A DNA stretch of 35,824 nt from a virus. This document shows, piece after piece, positions 21,616 to 29,065 of this stretch (position 1 is the stretch's first letter; each line of letters begins with the position of its first letter). The notes under the pieces are model-generated. The model saw nothing but the letters and a program-made list of their open reading frames with translations. It made no database searches and was not told the origin of the DNA. The position numbers and the translations under genes are program-made. The stretch spans positions 1 to 35,824 of IMG/VR virus record IMGVR_UViG_3300047668_001167. One strand, given 5' to 3'.

Positions 21616-21787
21616 TCTTTCTCTCCTTATGCTGGGCCCAGAGGCGACCGGCTGTGTACGTTAGGTTCATAATTAGTAGCAGTATAGTGCCACCCATCAT
21701 CCAGCTCTCTAGTGGGACCCCAAGTAGGGCTCCAGCTGATACACCATAGACGACTCCGTTGCTCACCTGAGCTACGGTATCCTTCAT
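21593..21787 (-). CDS. class II holin-like protein (T7 gp17.5 type)
   Basis: 64 residues from ATG 21787 (a GTG at 21790 is also possible). The sequence VSNGVVYGVSAGALLGVPLE, then WMMGGTILLLIMNLTYTAGR and a basic tail, resembles the T7 holin layout: soluble N-terminal helix, two hydrophobic segments, the second followed by charged KERK. The stop of the preceding gene overlaps this start (TGATG). It would release the lysozyme or depolarise the membrane at lysis. T7 has its holin after the tail fibre gene, which fits here as it follows two fibre genes. Confidence 0.7.
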   Translation of the reverse strand: MKDTVAQVSNGVVYGVSAGALLGVPLESWMMGGTILLLIMNLTYTAGRLWAQHKERKNGSNIEN

Positions 21788-22068
21788 CACCCTGCCTCTA
21801 GCGCAGCTACGCGCACCTCAAGGGCGTCAATGGCAGCCTGAGTGGATGTGCCCGTGTTGGTGTTGAAGTAGTTAAGCGTGACGGCGTGAGTTGCGGCTGT
21901 TGGCTCAGCGCAGGCGAAGGCTGAATCAACGCCCAGCTCCGCATCACTCCTAGCTGTGCCTATCTTGTTGAATGCAGCGACCAGAGCGAGTTGCATCTGC
22001 GTCCAGTCGTCTGCGAGTATAGTTGTTGCGGGTCTGAAGACCTTGTAGACCGAAAATATTGCAGCCAT
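21787..22068 (-). CDS. small fibre-associated protein, copy of a fibre N-terminal module
   Basis: 93 residues. The middle (KIGTARSDAELGVDSAFACA) and end (IDALEVRVAALEAG) match the start of the next-upstream fibre gene (KIGAQRTDNIQGVEGTFACG and LDALEARVAVFE). It is thus a stand-alone copy of the fibre head-binding or trimerising module. AAGGAGG precedes ATG 22068. It may cap or occupy fibre sites on the tail. Confidence 0.6.
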   Translation of the reverse strand: MAAIFSVYKVFRPATTILADDWTQMQLALVAAFNKIGTARSDAELGVDSAFACAEPTAATHAVTLNYFNTNTGTSTQAAIDALEVRVAALEAG

Positions 22069-22077
22069 AAGGCCTCC

Positions 22078-23574
22078 TTAATTGTAAATTGTAATGTATG
22101 TTGAGCTACCATTCTCTATGTACATGTTGTTAGCAGACGTCCTAGAGTCCATCATAACCCAAGAGACAGCTAGTGTGCCGCCCTCGAATGCCATTGGCTG
22201 CTCATCTCCAGGTGTGCCCGTGGGTGCCCAAGGGGCCCAGCGTGTTGTTGAGTCTCCATCAGGAGCCACAGGCGAGTCGAATGAGTAGCTGCTACCAGAG
22301 CCATAGAGAACTACTGTACCAACTGTAGTGTCTGATGGCGGGGTGTTGCACCACACATGGGTTGATCCCCATGATCCAGCCCTGTTCCTTCTGTTGTCAG
22401 CGAGGAGCCTAGTTGCCAGTGTTATCTTATTAGATTGGGTCCACGTTCCACCTGACTCAGTGTACGTGATAGTCTCCCCAGTCTTATTGGATATGTGCAG
22501 CGTAGTGGCGTCCTCAAAGTTAGCGCCGTTGCCGAACCAGTCTAGTGCGCTTCCAGAGGAATCCAGTAGCGTCTGTGACAGCGCCCATGTAGCCCCAGTG
22601 CGCTTCAGCACCTGAGCGTAGCCCTTGTTAACATTGTGCTTGGGTGTGCCTGTTACTATGTAGTCGTCATTCATGCACAATACGAGAGAGTCCCAGTTCT
22701 TTGTGGAACTCTCAGTCGTGGTGGCGTCAATAACTACATTCTGGAATATCCACCCAGAGCCCACATCAGTCTTAAACACGTCAACGTAGAGCGTAGGACC
22801 TGAGGATGAGTTGTTAGTGTATCCCATGGCCGCATAGGTTCCAGAGGCAGAAATGGCGCAGCCTCTAGCCAGTTGGTAGGTGGATACGGTTGGCACCGAG
22901 GCCGGTATCCGACAGACCTCTGCTGGATTACCAGCGGAAACCCCTCTCTCACCTATAAAGTTCAACACCTTGGAGTACGATGAGAAGTAGAATGAGGTTG
23001 GCATTGAGTACACTAGGTCATTACCGGCTAGCTTAGGATGGCCCTTGTTGGAATATATGCTAGCCCCTGCAGCTATGTCTCCAGCTACGTTGGCGTACCA
23101 GTAGCCACCACTCTTTTGGTAGTGCCTAAGGGTCTCTCCGATTGTTGTACCGCCAGCTGGGCCAGCGTGTATCGCTGAGTGCCCACCTAGGCTTATGTAC
23201 ATATCGTTACCTGACACGGGATCTATGCAGATGTTCCTACCACTGAGGTACGGCCAGTCACTTAAGATTATTGTCTCTGTAAGTGAGTAGGTCTCGAAGA
23301 CAGCCACGCGCGCCTCTAGGGCATCAAGGGCCGTCCCTACGCCACCAACACCTCCACCTGAATTGGCGTCAAAGTAAGCCTTGTTGATTACATGTTCAAC
23401 CTCCGTGGATGTACCACAGGCGAATGTACCTTCAACCCCTTGGATGTTGTCAGTTCTCTGAGCGCCTATCTTTGCAGCTGCGACGTTCACCTCTGTTTGA
23501 ACGAGGTTAAGCTCTGACGCATCAACGACAGTAGACGCTGAGAAGTCTGTCGCAGGGATTAGTAAGTCGGTCAT
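22078..23574 (-). CDS. putative receptor-binding tail fibre / spike
   Basis: 498 residues. An N-terminal module (about 1-95) is shared with the 93-residue neighbour and ends in a short coiled coil (LDALEARVAV). The remainder is rich in aromatic and Ser/Thr/Gly residues with recurring strand patterns such as GCAISASGTYAAMGYTNN, and DDYIVTGTPKH, which suggest a beta-propeller-like recognition domain. It follows tail tube B in the late unit with a TAATG overlap, the position of a tail fibre. No catalytic motif is seen. Confidence 0.6.
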   Translation of the reverse strand: MTDLLIPATDFSASTVVDASELNLVQTEVNVAAAKIGAQRTDNIQGVEGTFACGTSTEVEHVINKAYFDANSGGGVGGVGTALDALEARVAVFETYSLTETIILSDWPYLSGRNICIDPVSGNDMYISLGGHSAIHAGPAGGTTIGETLRHYQKSGGYWYANVAGDIAAGASIYSNKGHPKLAGNDLVYSMPTSFYFSSYSKVLNFIGERGVSAGNPAEVCRIPASVPTVSTYQLARGCAISASGTYAAMGYTNNSSSGPTLYVDVFKTDVGSGWIFQNVVIDATTTESSTKNWDSLVLCMNDDYIVTGTPKHNVNKGYAQVLKRTGATWALSQTLLDSSGSALDWFGNGANFEDATTLHISNKTGETITYTESGGTWTQSNKITLATRLLADNRRNRAGSWGSTHVWCNTPPSDTTVGTVVLYGSGSSYSFDSPVAPDGDSTTRWAPWAPTGTPGDEQPMAFEGGTLAVSWVMMDSRTSANNMYIENGSSTYITIYN

Positions 23575-25682
23575 TATAAGGTTACCTTGCCTCTCGGCGT
23601 GTATCGCATTGAATACCCAGTGAGCGTGACCTGCTCCTCAGTGGTGCTGTCACGGTTGAATATTATCTGTATGTTGTAGCCAGTGCCCTTCAGCTTAGCC
23701 TTCACCCTACCCAGACGTTCTGCGTTGAATAAAGCTACGCCGTATAGCGCCTTGTTGTACAGGGATGTGCCACCGTTCTGGTAGTAAAGGTCCCTAGAGT
23801 TGTAGGTCTTATTACCATCGTTAAGAGAGTGCCAAACCTGTACCGTAGTGGGGCTATTAGCTCTAGCTTCCACTGTGATACCTTCATAGCGCTTCTTAAC
23901 TGCAGTACCACCGTTGTGGTTGTACGCCAGCTTCACTGTGCTGTCTATAGACTGACCATCAAAGGTAGTGCCTATGTCCATCTCATATACGTAGCCGTCA
24001 TTACTACCAAAGTAGGTCCTTTCGACTCCATAGAAGTCCTCACCTGTGGTCACACAGAGTACCGTGTGGTCCAGCTTGAGGGTTGACATACCATAGCGTA
24101 CAGTGTCGTTACCGTTAGCTGACTGGTAGGCTATCCTAGAGGCCACTACGGCTTCCTTATCGAAGAAGTACCGCATCTGTTCCTTAGCCCTGAGGCTAGT
24201 AGAGCAGCTAATTCCTTTCGCTAGGTCAGCATACAGCTCCTGCATGTTGTTCGTGATAGTAGATGACTGCATACCACCTAAGGTATCCGTCCTGCTTATC
24301 TGGACTATGCCCACATCGTCCCCTGCGAACACCTGATCGAGCTTGGTGACCGTATAGGGCTTAGCGCCACTGCTATCAGTCAGTAAGCGGAACTGCCATG
24401 TAGCCACTGTGGTGCCCTCTAGGCCCCATGTCTGCCTGTTTGTGAACACAGCCAGTAGGTTAGCGCTAACCTTAGAGAATGCCGTTATGATGCCACCTAC
24501 ACCTACTTCAATGGACCCTAAGGTGCCATCAATGAGGTCTGGTGTTCCTGTAACTGATGTTATGAAGCCACCATAGGTTGTCGTTGCTAACAGTCTGCCC
24601 TGAAACTCAGCTACGTGTGCCGCTACATCATTCTGCTCGTTGTAGCTGGTGAAGATGGGCACTACTACGTGCTGTATCGGGTCATAGTACATCGGAGGGT
24701 TAATCCCATCAGCGAAGTACGCCCTGTCAGTCGTCAGTCCTGCGTAGAAGTTGAAGTTAATCAGCGACATTGTGCCTGCCGCTAAGAAGGTCCATGGGTA
24801 GAGCGCAATAATAGCTCCACGGTTGAGAGCGCCCACGTCAGTGACTAAGGGTGCCCCTCCTGTTAGGGCCGCCGCTGTATTCTTCACTACGTACATAGCT
24901 TGTGTAGCCACGTTAGTAGGTACACCGTCCACAACCAAGTCGAACACACCCATAACTACCTGTGCGCCCGTGTGGAATGTATCACCAACCACAGCTCGTG
25001 CTGCAGTGGCTACGGTCACCGAGTATATCTCAGCTTCTTCAGCTAAGTTCCACCCCGGAGTGTTTGTGTACTGCCTAAAGCACTGTGAGTCAGCCCCATT
25101 GTCCCTGAAGGCCAGCACGTCACCATTGGTCAGTAGGTGTACACCCTTAACTATGGAGTCCCCTGCGGGCTGCAGGATCTTTGCGCGCTGTATGTTCTGT
25201 GGGACCAGTATGTATTCATCCCTTGTCTGTGTCTCATAGGACTGCGTAGGGCCGCCCTGAGCTATCATGTGAACTAGGTTGTATGTAGAGCCACCAGTGG
25301 TAGTGATAGTTATTGGATAGTCAGCGATCAGAGGGGCCCCTGTACCGTCCCCTTTGAACAGCACGGCTATCTCATCCACTGCGTTGTCTATAGAGTAGAG
25401 TATCTCACCCACGTTACCGTCTATGGTAACAGCGTCACCAACAACAGAGTCTAAGGCGAGTGACATACCGCCACCCAGCGCGAGAAGCTCCCACACGGTA
25501 TGGTAGTATGCTTCATTAGAGGGCTTATCCTGCCCATCGAAGCGCTCGTAGCCTGCTATTGTGGTGTATCCACCCTTTACGGACTCGTATACGTTCTCAA
25601 CAAGCAGTGCCGTACCTGCGCCAGCGGTAACCGGAGGTGTCTCAAGGTCTAATCCGCCTGATAATTCTACGTACTGATCCAT
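23574..25682 (-). CDS. tail tubular protein B / nozzle (gp12-like)
   Basis: 702 residues, all-beta in appearance, starting MDQYVELSGGLDLETPPVTA, a form seen in podoviral tail nozzle proteins that describe positions along a ring. Segments such as FQGRLLATTTYGG, GLEGTTVATWQFRL and YEGITVEARANSP fit the repeated beta blades. Order (capsid, tail A, tail B) and length (T7 gp12 is 794) support the call. AAGGA precedes ATG 25682. Confidence 0.65.
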   Translation of the reverse strand: MDQYVELSGGLDLETPPVTAGAGTALLVENVYESVKGGYTTIAGYERFDGQDKPSNEAYYHTVWELLALGGGMSLALDSVVGDAVTIDGNVGEILYSIDNAVDEIAVLFKGDGTGAPLIADYPITITTTGGSTYNLVHMIAQGGPTQSYETQTRDEYILVPQNIQRAKILQPAGDSIVKGVHLLTNGDVLAFRDNGADSQCFRQYTNTPGWNLAEEAEIYSVTVATAARAVVGDTFHTGAQVVMGVFDLVVDGVPTNVATQAMYVVKNTAAALTGGAPLVTDVGALNRGAIIALYPWTFLAAGTMSLINFNFYAGLTTDRAYFADGINPPMYYDPIQHVVVPIFTSYNEQNDVAAHVAEFQGRLLATTTYGGFITSVTGTPDLIDGTLGSIEVGVGGIITAFSKVSANLLAVFTNRQTWGLEGTTVATWQFRLLTDSSGAKPYTVTKLDQVFAGDDVGIVQISRTDTLGGMQSSTITNNMQELYADLAKGISCSTSLRAKEQMRYFFDKEAVVASRIAYQSANGNDTVRYGMSTLKLDHTVLCVTTGEDFYGVERTYFGSNDGYVYEMDIGTTFDGQSIDSTVKLAYNHNGGTAVKKRYEGITVEARANSPTTVQVWHSLNDGNKTYNSRDLYYQNGGTSLYNKALYGVALFNAERLGRVKAKLKGTGYNIQIIFNRDSTTEEQVTLTGYSMRYTPRGKVTL

Positions 25683-25691
25683 AATGATTCC

Positions 25692-26324
25692 TTAGTTAGT
25701 CAACCCGACCTTAGGCTCCATGCGAGGCATGTACCGGTTAGTCATTGTACTATATATTTGATTGAACTCACGGTTAGCTGTGACATATAGACCAGCCCAC
25801 TCTTGTCCCTGCTCTCTAGCGTAGTTGCTAATGGCAAGCCACACGATAGCCTTGTGAAACTGAGTGTCCAATGAAGGTACATCAGTGTCTAAAGTCAGAG
25901 TGACAGGCAGTGCGTAGCAATCAGCTGTGATTGTGTACACTGCGTCAGGTATAGGACTGAACACAAGGGAGCCATTGGGTAAGAAAGCCACCTTAGAGGG
26001 GCTGCCCGTGGCTGTGTCGAAGCGTATAGCCTCTATGTCGAACTCATGGATGTACTTAGACTCAGCTGGGAGCCTTAAGGAGCCCCTCTGGAGGTCGTCA
26101 GTGGTGATGTCCGTGTAAACGTATGTTGATTGTGATGCTACTGTAGCTAGTGAGCCCTCATACCAGAGGAAGTCCCACTGCTCGTTGCGCTGTATCTGCA
26201 ACCATGCGTCACGAATCCAAATGGTTGCCTTCAGCCCGTCATCAATCTGACCTGTGACAGTTACTATTTGGTCGTCCATATCTGTTTCTATCATAAAGTC
26301 GTTAACGAGTTGAAGGTAGTTCAT
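25692..26324 (-). CDS. tail tubular protein A / adaptor (gp11-like)
   Basis: 210 residues (T7 gp11: 196). The opening NYLQLVNDFMIETDM and helix KATIWIRDAWLQIQRNEQWDFLWYEGSLATV are typical of podoviral adaptor proteins that bind beneath the portal. The C-terminal helix HKAIVWLAISNYAREQGQEW is also characteristic. Lies between capsid and nozzle genes as expected. Confidence 0.7.
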   Translation of the reverse strand: MNYLQLVNDFMIETDMDDQIVTVTGQIDDGLKATIWIRDAWLQIQRNEQWDFLWYEGSLATVASQSTYVYTDITTDDLQRGSLRLPAESKYIHEFDIEAIRFDTATGSPSKVAFLPNGSLVFSPIPDAVYTITADCYALPVTLTLDTDVPSLDTQFHKAIVWLAISNYAREQGQEWAGLYVTANREFNQIYSTMTNRYMPRMEPKVGLTN

Positions 26325-26332
26325 AAGATTCC

Positions 26333-26785
26333 TTACTTAGTAATAAAGCGGATGATAGAGATGGGCACACCGCTCTTGGGGATGCGCTTCTCGGATGGGT
26401 CTACTTCACCCATATCCGTCAGTGTCTGTAATGTGTACCCTGCTCTGTTCTGTGAAGACCTAATGGCCTCATAGAACTTCATGGGTATGATGACTTTCTC
26501 ATCTCTCTTGATGGAAAACATCTCGCCGTTAGCTCCGCCGCGATAGGGAAAGTTCCCTGTCACCCCAGGCTCACGGGCAATGATAAGCTCTACGTGCGTA
26601 GCGCCTTCTTCACGGTCCTTGAGCATCCAACCACGGGCAGCGACAACTTCATTGATCATCGTGTCACGGGATGCGTCTTCTGAAAACTCAATACCACACT
26701 CTGCGAGTCCATAAGCTCTTATCTCTGAGCTTGATGCTTCGTAGACTGAATTCTGATTGAGGTCTTTAATCTTTGGTGTAGACAT
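26333..26785 (-). CDS. hypothetical protein after capsid (150 aa)
   Basis: The start is ATG 26785 (MSTPKIKDLNQNSV...), with GAGGAT a few bases upstream; a longer in-frame ATG at 26968 would begin inside the capsid terminator and overlap the small basic gene, so it is rejected. Contains a compact mixed alpha/beta region (ATHVELIIAREPGV, then KVIIPMKFYEAI). No family recognised. It is a possible head-completion or capsid-associated protein, given its place between capsid and adaptor. Confidence 0.6.
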   Translation of the reverse strand: MSTPKIKDLNQNSVYEASSSEIRAYGLAECGIEFSEDASRDTMINEVVAARGWMLKDREEGATHVELIIAREPGVTGNFPYRGGANGEMFSIKRDEKVIIPMKFYEAIRSSQNRAGYTLQTLTDMGEVDPSEKRIPKSGVPISIIRFITK

Positions 26786-26810
26786 AATATATCCTCGTCC
26801 AATATTTGGT

Positions 26811-26918
26811 TCAATAACTGGGTTTAGTTTTCTTACTCTTAGCACTGGTGCTTGCTCTACCACCTCGCTTGGGAAGTTTAGTAGTATCTTTATTTGTGGC
26901 CTTCTTTTTAGACGCCAT
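26811..26918 (-). CDS. small Lys-rich basic protein (35 aa)
   Basis: AAGGAG lies 6 bases before ATG 26918 and the frame ends with TGA at 26811-26813. The peptide begins MASKKKATNKDTTKLPKRGG and has 10 Lys and 2 Arg in 35 residues with no acid cluster, so it probably binds nucleic acid or the acidic capsid interior. It is too short for a family call. It starts immediately after the terminator that follows the capsid gene. Confidence 0.6.
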   Translation of the reverse strand: MASKKKATNKDTTKLPKRGGRASTSAKSKKTKPSY

Positions 26919-26930
26919 GATTTCTCCTTA

Positions 26931-26963
26931 TTAAAGAAGGAGCCACCCCCAATGGGCAGCTCC
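26931..26963 (-). terminator. terminator downstream of the capsid gene
   Basis: Read leftward, GGAGCTGCCC (26954-26963) pairs with GGGTGGCTCC (26939-26948), ten pairs including two G-T, with loop ATTGG, followed by TTCTTTAA. It lies 16 bases after the capsid stop, the same place as the T-phi terminator after T7 gene 10. Partial termination would leave capsid mRNA more abundant than the downstream tail mRNA. Confidence 0.75.
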
Positions 26964-26978
26964 GTCAAAGGTTAACTA

Positions 26979-27980
26979 CTAATCAGTAGCACCACATTCT
27001 ACGACAACGATCCAGTCGCTGTTAAGAATGGTTTCAGCACTGTACATCTTCCAACCAACAGAACCCTGCTGACCCAAGGGATCAGAGATTGAAGGTTGAC
27101 CGACTGGTACGACTACGGGAGTGAACACACCTTTACCAGCGAGGTTCAAGCAACCGTATGCGTCCATACCGATAAAGATTGTTGAGTAAACGTCAATGTT
27201 AGTTGCGTTATCAGCAATCATGCCAGTGGCAGCGACAGCAGCTCCAGCAGCCTGTTGTGGCGCAAGGTCAGCAGACAGTACATAACGTACAGAGTCAACT
27301 GTTCCCAGCTCCATCTCGTGAACGGGCTTCTGGCTACCGTAACGGGCAACTGGAACGAATCCAGAGATGCCACGGATGTCAGCTTCCTGATCAGTGTGAG
27401 CGAAGGCAATGTAAGATGCTTCGACAGGGAAAGTTCCCTGCTTAACACCACCAGTTACGATGCTGGTGAACTTCTTAGCTTTGTTAGCGTTCAAAGTACG
27501 GACAGCTTTGTGCTGCAGGTTCAGAGTAAGAGCTTCATCAACTGTTACAGTGGAAGTTCCACCTGACCAGTAAGTGACGGTAGCGCCCTGAAGAATACCC
27601 CATAACAGAGATTCTTTAGTCTTAGCAGCTTGCTCAGCGTTAAGCATGTTGATGTCGCTCAGTACCGGAGTAGTGTGCAGATCAACCAATACGTCAGTGA
27701 CACGAGTGAACGCGCCATACTGTAAGAGAGCCAAATCGACTTCTACGTATGTGTGAGCAGTAGCGGAAGGCGCGGTGCCTTCGGTGAGTGCAGTAGTTGC
27801 AGCTGCGTAAGGAACATTCTGACGACACCGGAGTGTCTTCGTGTTGTTCTGTGGCAGTGAGAACTTCTTAGCACCCATTGAGAGTACAAGAGTAGGCTGC
27901 GCGTGACGCAGTGCTTGCTTTTCCAGTTTGGCAGCAATTGTGCCCCAGTTGGTTACTGTATAGGGAGTTGGATCAGCCAT
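26979..27980 (-). CDS. major capsid protein, N4-gp56 family
   Basis: 333 residues. Diagnostic stretch of the N4-gp56 family: AQPTLVLSMGAKKFSLPQNN, then TKTLRCRQNVPY, LTEGTAPSATAHTYVEV, LLQYGAFTRVTDVL and DINMLNAEQAAKTKESLLWG. This HK97-fold family is typical of N4-like and other podoviruses, not of T7, whose capsid is a different subfamily. AAGGAG precedes ATG 27980, and a terminator follows the stop. Scaffold lies just upstream. No frameshift site like the T7 10A/10B one was found near its end. Confidence 0.88.
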   Translation of the reverse strand: MADPTPYTVTNWGTIAAKLEKQALRHAQPTLVLSMGAKKFSLPQNNTKTLRCRQNVPYAAATTALTEGTAPSATAHTYVEVDLALLQYGAFTRVTDVLVDLHTTPVLSDINMLNAEQAAKTKESLLWGILQGATVTYWSGGTSTVTVDEALTLNLQHKAVRTLNANKAKKFTSIVTGGVKQGTFPVEASYIAFAHTDQEADIRGISGFVPVARYGSQKPVHEMELGTVDSVRYVLSADLAPQQAAGAAVAATGMIADNATNIDVYSTIFIGMDAYGCLNLAGKGVFTPVVVPVGQPSISDPLGQQGSVGWKMYSAETILNSDWIVVVECGATD

Positions 27981-27994
27981 GATAGGCTCCTTGT

Positions 27995-28831
27995 TTAATC
28001 ATCATCGAGTTCCCACTCTTGATCGTAGTTCTCCGCTTCGGTCATCTGACTGGACGTACGCATATCAACCTTGTTGCCCCGAGAGGTGTTGGGTTGCATC
28101 GCTTCTAGTCCGTCCTGTGGAGCCTTGGAGTCTACAGAGTGGATGGATTTGTAATAGTCCAGAGCCGTAACTACGTCTGCTGGATCGTTGCTGTGCAGGG
28201 TTTCACTGAACAACACTGCTTTCCCATTGATCTTCATCACTGGGTCTTCTTCGAGTAAGGTCTTCATGCTATCAGAGTTGTACATATCACCCGCTCTAGG
28301 GTGTGCGTTTGTAATAACATCGAATGTCTGTTGATCTACATCCGCTGATGCTTCCTCTGGTTGCACAGGGAGCCTCTCGTCTAGCCGCTGTTGGATCATC
28401 TGATCCACATCTCGGGCATAGACTTCATGCTCTGTTTCAAACTCTGTGCGTGTCCTATGGGTCTCTCGCAGCTCAAGTGTTTCATCTCGAAGTGCCTTTA
28501 ACTCTCGTCCACGCTCCGCTAACTTATCAGCGTTGAGCTTTGCTCTGTTGTCTGCCGACACCTTCTCATTCTCAGCACGTTGGTATGCTTCCTTCTGAGC
28601 CTCAGATGCGTCTGCCCATACGTCCACGTCTTCACCCACCGCTGGGTTAGTGTCGTCTGGTGCTGGGGGAGCCTCTTGGCTTAGGGGAGCTTCATCCTCA
28701 AATTGGTCGTCTGATTCTGAAGTCTGTTGGTCTACGCTTGAGTCTTTCGATGATGGTGATGGGTTGTCATCTTCGAGTTCCCATTCCTTGTCGTATTCTG
28801 AAGCGCTTTCCTGTTGAGTATCGTTGTTCAT
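27995..28831 (-). CDS. scaffolding protein
   Basis: 278 residues, highly acidic and mostly helical, directly before the capsid gene. The centre (ADNRAKLNADKLAERGRELK, 93-112) is coiled coil. The two termini carry the same short motif: EYDKEWELEDD near residues 12-22 and NYDQEWELDDD at the very end (268-278), probably docking elements for the capsid protein. GAGGG precedes ATG 28831. Confidence 0.7.
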   Translation of the reverse strand: MNNDTQQESASEYDKEWELEDDNPSPSSKDSSVDQQTSESDDQFEDEAPLSQEAPPAPDDTNPAVGEDVDVWADASEAQKEAYQRAENEKVSADNRAKLNADKLAERGRELKALRDETLELRETHRTRTEFETEHEVYARDVDQMIQQRLDERLPVQPEEASADVDQQTFDVITNAHPRAGDMYNSDSMKTLLEEDPVMKINGKAVLFSETLHSNDPADVVTALDYYKSIHSVDSKAPQDGLEAMQPNTSRGNKVDMRTSSQMTEAENYDQEWELDDD

Positions 28832-28876
28832 GTGTAACCCTCGTTGTTCCCCAGTCCGTAGAGAGGGGAGTAATTA
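28832..28876 (-). promoter_or_regulatory. gap before scaffold, possible late promoter
   Basis: A 45-base gap between the 62-residue gene and the scaffold gene. Read leftward it contains TAATTACTCCCCTCTCTACG, loosely like a phage promoter of the T7 kind (TAAT start, pyrimidine-rich, CTCTCTA before a G), and GAGGG for the scaffold. The T7 equivalent position holds promoter phi-9. I found no second copy, so the call is weak. Confidence 0.2.
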
Positions 28877-29065
28877 TCAGAGTGTCTTGGTCTTCTGTTC
28901 TATGAAGTCCTTGACCGCCGTGAGTTGTATTCGCTGAGCGCGAGCGATTGTAGTCTGATTATGATCAGCCTTGAGGTTATAGCAGGCACTGTTAAGCACC
29001 TCTAGTCTCTCGTCAATCGCACTGTTTAGCGCTATCATTATAGTTGGGTAGTCGTAGGCGTTCAT
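28877..29065 (-). CDS. small helical protein between portal and scaffold (62 aa)
   Basis: MNAYDYPTIMIALNSAIDER onward; predicted as two helices with one Cys. Start overlaps the portal stop (ATGA). No family recognised; possibly a head-assembly cofactor. Confidence 0.6.
   Translation of the reverse strand: MNAYDYPTIMIALNSAIDERLEVLNSACYNLKADHNQTTIARAQRIQLTAVKDFIEQKTKTL

Noticed and set aside
26786-26968. N-terminal extension of the post-capsid gene from ATG 26968
   Set aside because: It would start next to the capsid terminator and covers a well-formed small gene; ATG 26785 has a good Shine-Dalgarno.
26979-27030. Capsid 10A/10B-like frameshift
   Set aside because: No slippery heptamer or continuing open frame was found at the end of the capsid gene.
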